Source: an uncultured Spirochaetales bacterium (lineage in GTDB: Bacteria > Spirochaetota > Spirochaetia > Treponematales > Treponemataceae). From it: 6,163 nt of DNA. The position numbers and the translations under genes are program-made. A model generated the notes under the pieces. It was not told the origin of the DNA and searched no databases. It saw nothing but the letters and a program-made list of their open reading frames with translations. Of the stretch, positions 1-4,465 are shown one piece after another. The stretch lies in assembly GCA_946061495.1 (NCBI GenBank), contig CAMGSV010000147.1:1-6163 (forward strand). The letters are read 5' to 3'. Positions within the stretch are counted from its first letter, which is position 1; each line of letters starts with the position of its first letter.

Positions 1-598
1 CCAAGAGAATTCTATTTTGTCCACGAGCAATGGCTTCAACCGTCCTGTTGATTGCAATTCTTTGATAGTATCGAGGAGACCTTCCTGCTGCATCAAAGAA
101 ATAAGACGAAAGGGCCGTTTGTTCAGCCTGCTCTGTTTCAATACCATTATATTTTTTATAGCATGCCCACAGTTCTTGAGGTGAAGGAAACTGACGTAGC
201 GCTCTATTTTCTAGTACAGTGGGATTTCCATCTATCCCCAAAGGACCACAATTCTTTCGATATTGAATTACAAAGCCTGTTCCATTGGAACTAATTGCCA
301 CAGGAATATCAAGTATGTTTGCATATTCTAGGGCTTGCTGCATTCCATCCCCGCAGGAATGATTTTTTTCTTTTGCTTCCAACACAGCTACAGGAATATT
401 TGGCTTGTAAAAAAGGATTATGTCAGCTCGCTTTACTTTTCCACGTTTTGTCTTTTTTCCTTTGACAAAAATTCTACCATCAGTAAAAGAAACTTCTTCC
501 CGTATTTGAGACAGCTTATTCCATCCCGCCTGCTCAATTTCAGGAAGAATAAATTTTGTAATGACATCTCTTTCAGATAACTTAGCTTCTAATCCCAT
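1..598 (-). CDS. hsdR: Type I restriction enzyme R subunit (HsdR), N-terminal 199 residues; gene runs off the left edge
   Basis: I translated the minus strand by hand from the ATG at 598-596. It stays open to position 1, giving 199 residues with no stop. The product is the DNA-cleaving and translocating subunit of a type I restriction-modification complex, working in the cytoplasm with HsdM and HsdS. Visible motifs: a PD-(D/E)xK nuclease core with D59 (KRADIIL) and E74-A-K76 (VLEAKEKN), then the QxxxY motif of this nuclease group at Q88-Y92. Next comes the start of the SF2 helicase part, PRYYQRIAINRTVEAI at 175-190, whose Q179 is a Q-motif-like residue. The sequence stops just before the expected Walker A. 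In-frame upstream codons contain no ATG, GTG or TTG before a TGA, so the start is fixed. There is no Shine-Dalgarno. By eye the gene is roughly 40% GC, much lower than lon. Whether hsdM and hsdS follow, and whether the gene is intact, cannot be seen. Confidence 0.9.
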   Translation of the reverse strand, partial: MGLEAKLSERDVITKFILPEIEQAGWNKLSQIREEVSFTDGRIFVKGKKTKRGKVKRADIILFYKPNIPVAVLEAKEKNHSCGDGMQQALEYANILDIPVAISSNGTGFVIQYRKNCGPLGIDGNPTVLENRALRQFPSPQELWACYKKYNGIETEQAEQTALSSYFFDAAGRSPRYYQRIAINRTVEAIARGQNRILL

Positions 599-604
599 GG
601 AGCT

Positions 605-633
605 AGTATAACATGAATTTGAGAGACTATAAA
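605..633 (-). promoter_or_regulatory. Extended -10 promoter for hsdR, probably giving a leaderless mRNA
   Basis: On the minus strand there is TATACT (610-605) preceded by TGT, which makes an extended -10 (TGTTATACT). Seventeen bases further upstream is TTTATA (633-628, 4 of 6 matches to TTGACA). Only six bases separate the -10 box from the hsdR ATG, so transcription should begin at or one base before the start codon. This matches the absence of a ribosome-binding site. The promoter call is from consensus matching only. Confidence 0.55.
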
Positions 634-654
634 CTAATTTGTAATTTCAAATCA

Positions 655-679
655 CGGGAGAGGAGCACCTCCCCTCCCG
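655..679 (-). terminator. Hairpin terminator downstream of lon
   Basis: Ten bases after the lon stop the minus strand can form an 11-bp stem (arms 679-669 and 665-655) with one G-U wobble and a 3-base GUG loop. The stem is very GC-rich, CGGGAGGGGAG paired with CTCCTCTCCCG. The following tract is weak (TGATTTG), so termination may be less sharp than at a classic U-run. It separates lon from the hsdR promoter. Confidence 0.65.
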
Positions 680-688
680 CTAGCGATT

Positions 689-3550
689 CTAGAACACCAG
701 CTCCAGCACCTCCTCCATGCGGGAAACCGGGTGGAAGGAGATGCCCTTCTTCACAATCTCTGGGATGTCGTCCAAATCCCGCAGGTTGGCCTTGGGGATG
801 ATGATCTGCTTGATCTTGTTCCGCTTGGCGGCCACCGTCTTTTCCCGCAGCCCGCCGATGGGCAGCACCCGGCCGGTGAGGGAAAGCTCCCCCGTCATGG
901 CGGTGGCTGCCTTCATGGGCTTGCCGGTGAGCAGGGACACCAGGGCGGTGGTCATGGTGATGCCCGCCGAGGGACCGTCCTTTGGTGTGGCTCCCTCCGG
1001 CACATGGATGTGGATGGTGTTGGAGTCGAACCAGCCGCTGGCCTTGATGCCCTTCTCCTGGACATAGGAGCGAACCCAGCTCATGGCGATGGCGGCGGAC
1101 TCCTTCATCACCTCCCCCAGCTGGCCGGTGAGGCTGAAGCCCTCCTTGCCGGGGATGGCTGCCGTCTCTATCAGCAGGGTGTCGCCCCCCATGCTGGTCC
1201 AGGCCAGGCCGATGGCAGTGCCGGGAATGCTGGCCGTCTTTATGTCCTCCTCGTCAAAGGCTGGAGTGCCCAAATACTTCTTGGCCGCCTCCTGGTCCAC
1301 CGTGTAGCTCTTGGCAAGGATGGCCTTCAGCTCCTTCTGCCTCAAGGAAAGCAGGCCGTTCAGCTCCTTGACCTGTTCTGGAGAAAGGAGCCTGGATGAA
1401 TCGGGGTTGGCCACCTCACGCTTAGAAGCCACTGGCTCCTGCATCGGGGGTTCCTCAGAATCCACGGCCGCCACGGCTTCCGCCACCTGCTGGCTTTCCG
1501 CCTCCTGTGCCTGCACCTTCTGCTGCCCCTCCCTGTGGGCGGCCAGCTGGGCCTCCAGCTCACGGATGGCAACCTCCTTCTCCACCGCCTCCGGCAAGGT
1601 TACCAGCTCCATGGCGATTTTCCGGGCGATCTTGTCCAGGCACTTCTCGAAATGGCGCACCCCAGACTCCCTGGCATAGGACTGGGCGATGAGATTCAAG
1701 GCAGCCTTGTCGAATTTCACCTGGCTCTTCTTCAAGCCGTTCTTCGCCAAGGTCTTGGGAATCAGGTATTTCTTGGCAATCTCCATCTTCTCCTGGTCGA
1801 TGTAGCCGGAGAGGCTGATGATTTCCGCCCGGTCCAGCAGAGGGTCCGGGATGGTGTCCAGGGTATTGGCGGTGAGGATGAAGAAGATGTCGGACACGTC
1901 AAATGGCAGGTCCAAGTAGTTGTCTCGGAAGGAGACATTCTGCTCCGGGTCCAGCACCTCCAGCAGGGCGCTGGCAGGATCCCCCTGATGGCTCATGCCC
2001 ATCTTGTCCACCTCGTCGATGAGGAAGACGGGGCTGCGACTCTTGACTATCTTCAATCCCTGTATAATCTTTCCGGGCATTGCCCCCACGTAGGTGCGGC
2101 GGTGCCCCTTGATTTCCGCCTCATCCCGCATGCCCCCCACGGAAAACCTGAAAAAGGGCTTGTTCATGGCGCTGGCAATGGAGCGGCCCACGCTGGTCTT
2201 TCCCACACCGGGAGGCCCCACCAGTATGATGATGGAGCCCTTGCTGTCCCGCTTCAGTTTGCGGACGGCAAGGTACTCCAGAATGCGCTTCTTCACGTCA
2301 TCCAGCCCGTAGTGATCCCGCTCCAGGATGGCACGGGCCTCCTCCAGATTGTAGTCCTCAGCCCCCGACGCCTTTTCGACACCTCCTGGGGAGCTGTCCA
2401 CCTCCGTGGCGCAGGGCCAGGGAAGGCTGGCAATGGTCTCCAGGTAGTTGCGCACCACGTTGTATTCGGAGGAGCCACTTTCCATCAGCTGGAATTTTTC
2501 CAGCTCGTTTTCCACCGCCTCCTTGATCTCCCCCTCAAAGGCAAAGGCGTCCAGCTTTTCCTTCAGCTTCTGGTAGTCGGAGTTGTGGGCGTCGGTGGTG
2601 ATGCCCAGCTCCTCCTTGATAGCCTTCAGCTCCTCCTTCAGGAAGTATTCCCGCTGCTGGGTTTCGATGCGGTCGTTGATCTCCGTCTGTATCTTCTTCT
2701 GAATCCGCAGCAGCTCCTGCTCCTTCTTGATGAACACCAGCACCTGCTCCATCCGCTCCCGCACGTTGAGGGTCTCCAGCACCTGCTGCTGCTGGTTGCG
2801 GTCAATGTTCAGGATGGAGGTGATGAAGTCGGCGATTTTTCCCGGATGGTCGATGTTCACCATGTTCAGCCGCATTTCCTCGGAGAACAAGGGATTGTTG
2901 TCGGAAATCTCCTTCATCTCGCTGATGAGGGCACGGGTGAGGGCCTTCACCTCAAAGGTGTCGTCCTCCTGGTCCTCCAGATACTCCACCACCGCCACCA
3001 TGGGCTCCCGCTGGCTCAGCACCTTCCTGATGCGGAACCGCTTGGTGGTGGAGATGAAGATGTTCACCCCGCCGTCGGGAAGGTTTATCTTTTTGATGAT
3101 GCGGGCCACGGTACCCACCTGATGGAGGTCGCTGGCAGTGGGATTCTCGGAGTCCTCCTTCAGCATCACAATACCGATGAGGCCGTCCCCGGAATAGGCA
3201 TCCTCCGCCACCCTGGCATCGTCGCTGGCGGTAATCATCAGCGGGGTGAAGATGCCGGGGAAAATGGGACGGCCAGAAACGGGAATCAAATAGAGCTTGT
3301 TGGAAAGGGTCTGCTCCACCGGCACAATGGTGGGCTCCTTGGGAGAGCCAGCCTCGCTAGAAGAGTCATTCTTGGAAGCAGCAGCCTCCTCAGATTGCTG
3401 CGGGGTGGCATCCGCTCCTTCTTCAACAGCATTTTCCTCCACCTGAGAGGAATCCACCGCCTCCTCGGCAGGATTCTCCTCCATCTGAGGAGAATCGGGA
3501 ATAGAATCTATAGTTACGGAATCATCCTGGCGGTTATCTTCTTGTGACAT
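689..3550 (-). CDS. lon: ATP-dependent Lon protease (protease La), long form with N-terminal extension and interdomain insert
   Basis: Lon is a hexameric cytoplasmic AAA+ serine protease that unfolds and degrades damaged and regulatory proteins. Order along the 953 residues: acidic low-complexity leader (about 1-83); Lon N-domain (about 84-280, LYLIPVSGRPIFPGIF); coiled-coil/helical linker (about 260-380); AAA+ module with Walker A GPPGVGKT 445-452, Walker B FLIDEVDK 509-516, sensor-1 N562, Arg finger R574 and sensor-2 R632; a charged Gln/Glu/Ala-rich insert (about 655-745); and the protease domain with catalytic S861 (PKDGPSAG) and K904 (GGLREK). The Ser-Lys spacing of 43 equals that of E. 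coli Lon (S679, K722). E. coli Lon has 784 residues, so this protein is about 170 longer, all in the leader and the insert. The ATG start has GGAGAGG seven bases upstream (3564-3558). The stop is TAG. The gene is GC-rich, and the lipoprotein gene lies 69 bp upstream. All key catalytic residues are present, so it should be active. Confidence 0.97.
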   Translation of the reverse strand: MSQEDNRQDDSVTIDSIPDSPQMEENPAEEAVDSSQVEENAVEEGADATPQQSEEAAASKNDSSSEAGSPKEPTIVPVEQTLSNKLYLIPVSGRPIFPGIFTPLMITASDDARVAEDAYSGDGLIGIVMLKEDSENPTASDLHQVGTVARIIKKINLPDGGVNIFISTTKRFRIRKVLSQREPMVAVVEYLEDQEDDTFEVKALTRALISEMKEISDNNPLFSEEMRLNMVNIDHPGKIADFITSILNIDRNQQQQVLETLNVRERMEQVLVFIKKEQELLRIQKKIQTEINDRIETQQREYFLKEELKAIKEELGITTDAHNSDYQKLKEKLDAFAFEGEIKEAVENELEKFQLMESGSSEYNVVRNYLETIASLPWPCATEVDSSPGGVEKASGAEDYNLEEARAILERDHYGLDDVKKRILEYLAVRKLKRDSKGSIIILVGPPGVGKTSVGRSIASAMNKPFFRFSVGGMRDEAEIKGHRRTYVGAMPGKIIQGLKIVKSRSPVFLIDEVDKMGMSHQGDPASALLEVLDPEQNVSFRDNYLDLPFDVSDIFFILTANTLDTIPDPLLDRAEIISLSGYIDQEKMEIAKKYLIPKTLAKNGLKKSQVKFDKAALNLIAQSYARESGVRHFEKCLDKIARKIAMELVTLPEAVEKEVAIRELEAQLAAHREGQQKVQAQEAESQQVAEAVAAVDSEEPPMQEPVASKREVANPDSSRLLSPEQVKELNGLLSLRQKELKAILAKSYTVDQEAAKKYLGTPAFDEEDIKTASIPGTAIGLAWTSMGGDTLLIETAAIPGKEGFSLTGQLGEVMKESAAIAMSWVRSYVQEKGIKASGWFDSNTIHIHVPEGATPKDGPSAGITMTTALVSLLTGKPMKAATAMTGELSLTGRVLPIGGLREKTVAAKRNKIKQIIIPKANLRDLDDIPEIVKKGISFHPVSRMEEVLELVF
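3431..3497 (-). repeat. Tandem duplication in the lon leader (14 codons)
   Basis: Two 25-bp stretches, 3431-3455 and 3473-3497, match at most positions with a 42-bp offset. They encode the paired units S-P-Q-M-E-E-N-P-A-E-E-A-V-D and S-S-Q-V-E-E-N-A-V-E-E-G-A-D at about residues 20-47. The offset keeps frame and lengthens the acidic leader. Confidence 0.75.
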
Positions 3551-3557
3551 ACATATA

Positions 3558-3564
3558 CCTCTCC
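3558..3564 (-). promoter_or_regulatory. Ribosome-binding site of lon
   Basis: GGAGAGG on the minus strand lies seven bases before the ATG at 3550. It fixes the long form of Lon, including the acidic leader, as the translated product. The same heptamer precedes the lipoprotein gene. Confidence 0.8.
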
Positions 3565-3569
3565 ATACA

Positions 3570-3598
3570 AATATGCGAAAAAATCAACCAAAAAGCAA
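3570..3598 (-). promoter_or_regulatory. Weak candidate promoter in front of lon
   Basis: The minus strand has TTGCTT (3598-3593) and CATATT (3575-3570) separated by 17 bases, an imperfect sigma-70-like pair placed about 20 bases before the lon start. I see no CIRCE element or good sigma-32 match in this 69-bp gap. lon may instead, or also, be read through from the lipoprotein promoter. Confidence 0.25.
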
Positions 3599-3619
3599 CT
3601 GTATTTTTTATGGAATGCA

Positions 3620-4252
3620 TTATTCCTTGATCACTACAATCCGCTCAAAATTGTACCGATTCTCCTCCATCATCACGATGAAGGGAACCTCAAGGCAAAG
3701 ACTGTCACCATAATCAAAGACGGGAATGGAATAGTGCTGACCACCACTGCCTTCAAAATATGCAAGGTCAATTTGGGGAATGATTTTCTTGCTTACCATT
3801 ACCCTGCATTTAACGGAAGAGAACAAGGCCATCATCATCATCTGCTCATCATAATCATCTGAACTCATTTCTGAGGCGAAATTCGCCTCCTGGCTTCCGA
3901 GAATAAAGGGGATATAGAATTTTGAGCCAGAAACAGTGGGCAGCATCCTGCGCTCCTCTGAATCCTGGGTTTTGGGATGGATTTTCATGCCCAGCTCATA
4001 TCCAATATCAAGGTCCGTGTTGATAAGCTCCATGGAAAAATTCTCCGGCATTCCCTCCAGCTCCTCTGGATTAAATTCGGAAAAAAAGTCCTCAGAATCA
4101 GTCTCCGCCAGCTCCATCATCAGGGTGGAGACCGTAAACTTCATGTATACACGGTACGTTCCATCCTCATAGGTTAAGGATTGAACATAATCGAAGCAAC
4201 CAGTGAACAAGAGCAGTGATCCCAGCATCACTAACACAAAAAAATTTTTCAT
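3620..4252 (-). CDS. Putative lipoprotein of unknown function, 210 aa
   Basis: I do not recognise the family. The protein begins with a short type II signal peptide: K2, a hydrophobic run at about 4-16, then F16-T17-G18-C19. C19 is the likely lipidated residue; Phe at the third position before Cys is uncommon in enterobacteria but accepted in spirochaetes. The mature part (about 192 residues) has no transmembrane helix and would face the periplasm or outer surface. It is acidic, with clusters such as ELAETDSEDFFSEF (47-60) and MSSDDYDEQMMMM (129-141). Several alternating hydrophobic stretches (TYRVYMKFTVS, HYSIPVFDYG, CLEVPFIVMM) suggest beta strands. The opening C-F-D-Y...L-T-Y-E-D-G-x-Y is reminiscent of lipoproteins starting with a CxxY...DGxG strand, but this is only a resemblance. 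The start has GGAGAGG six bases upstream and a promoter. The gene lies between the kinase and lon, same strand, with lower GC than both. Confidence 0.8.
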   Translation of the reverse strand: MKNFFVLVMLGSLLLFTGCFDYVQSLTYEDGTYRVYMKFTVSTLMMELAETDSEDFFSEFNPEELEGMPENFSMELINTDLDIGYELGMKIHPKTQDSEERRMLPTVSGSKFYIPFILGSQEANFASEMSSDDYDEQMMMMALFSSVKCRVMVSKKIIPQIDLAYFEGSGGQHYSIPVFDYGDSLCLEVPFIVMMEENRYNFERIVVIKE

Positions 4253-4258
4253 ATCATT

Positions 4259-4266
4259 CCTCTCCT
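4259..4266 (-). promoter_or_regulatory. Ribosome-binding site of the lipoprotein gene
   Basis: AGGAGAGG on the minus strand ends six bases before the ATG at 4252. It supports this start, which is also the one that yields a proper signal peptide. Confidence 0.8.
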
Positions 4267-4279
4267 AAAACTGCTTTCT

Positions 4280-4308
4280 ATTTTATCACAGTTTTGAAGC
4301 AATGGAAA
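4280..4308 (-). promoter_or_regulatory. Sigma-70-type promoter for the lipoprotein gene (possibly also lon)
   Basis: The minus strand has TTTCCA (4308-4303, 4 of 6) and TAAAAT (4285-4280, 5 of 6) with the ideal 17-base spacer. The predicted start is near 4273, giving a leader of about 20 bases that contains the ribosome-binding site. With no strong terminator between the lipoprotein and lon, this could drive both genes. Confidence 0.5.
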
Positions 4309-4330
4309 AGATTGCACTCATACTGAAATG

Positions 4331-4355
4331 AAAAATTATCCCCACCATGATGAGG
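4331..4355 (-). terminator. Weak terminator candidate downstream of the kinase gene
   Basis: On the minus strand CCTCA (4355-4351) can pair with TGGGG (4344-4340) around a 6-base loop. The pair is followed by ATAATTTTT. The stem is only 5 bp with one wobble, but the position (about 85 bases after the kinase stop, just before the lipoprotein promoter) and the T-run make it the best candidate in this gap. Confidence 0.3.
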
Positions 4356-4398
4356 TTGACGTTTTAGCTCTGCCCGCTATCGAACACCAGCTCGTCGT

Positions 4399-4465
4399 AG
4401 CCCTACTCTTTCTGCAGTTCAGCTGCCCAGCTGTCGAGCCCTACTCTTTCTGCAACTCAGCTGCC
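4399..4465 (-). repeat. 29-bp imperfect direct repeat duplicating the 3' end of the kinase gene
   Basis: Two copies, 4399-4427 and 4437-4465, match at 27 of 29 positions and are offset by 38 bp. The right-hand copy contains the last codons and TAG stop of the kinase gene (AAELQKE-stop). The left-hand copy, downstream on the minus strand, encodes the same AAELQKE-stop in another frame because 38 is not a multiple of three. Confidence 0.85.

Noticed and set aside
52..580. Two plus-strand open frames of about 80 codons at the left end
   Set aside because: They lie opposite the continuous hsdR frame, which carries a recognisable nuclease motif set; the plus frames have no such signals.
1535..3547. 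670-codon open frame on the plus strand opposite lon
   Set aside because: It mirrors lon in a GC-rich stretch, is Leu/His/Gly/Gln-rich with no recognisable domain and has no plausible start signals; lon on the other strand has all catalytic motifs.
3551..3619. CIRCE or heat-shock sigma element in front of lon
   Set aside because: No TTAGCACTC inverted repeat and no good sigma-32 boxes were found; only a weak sigma-70-like pair.
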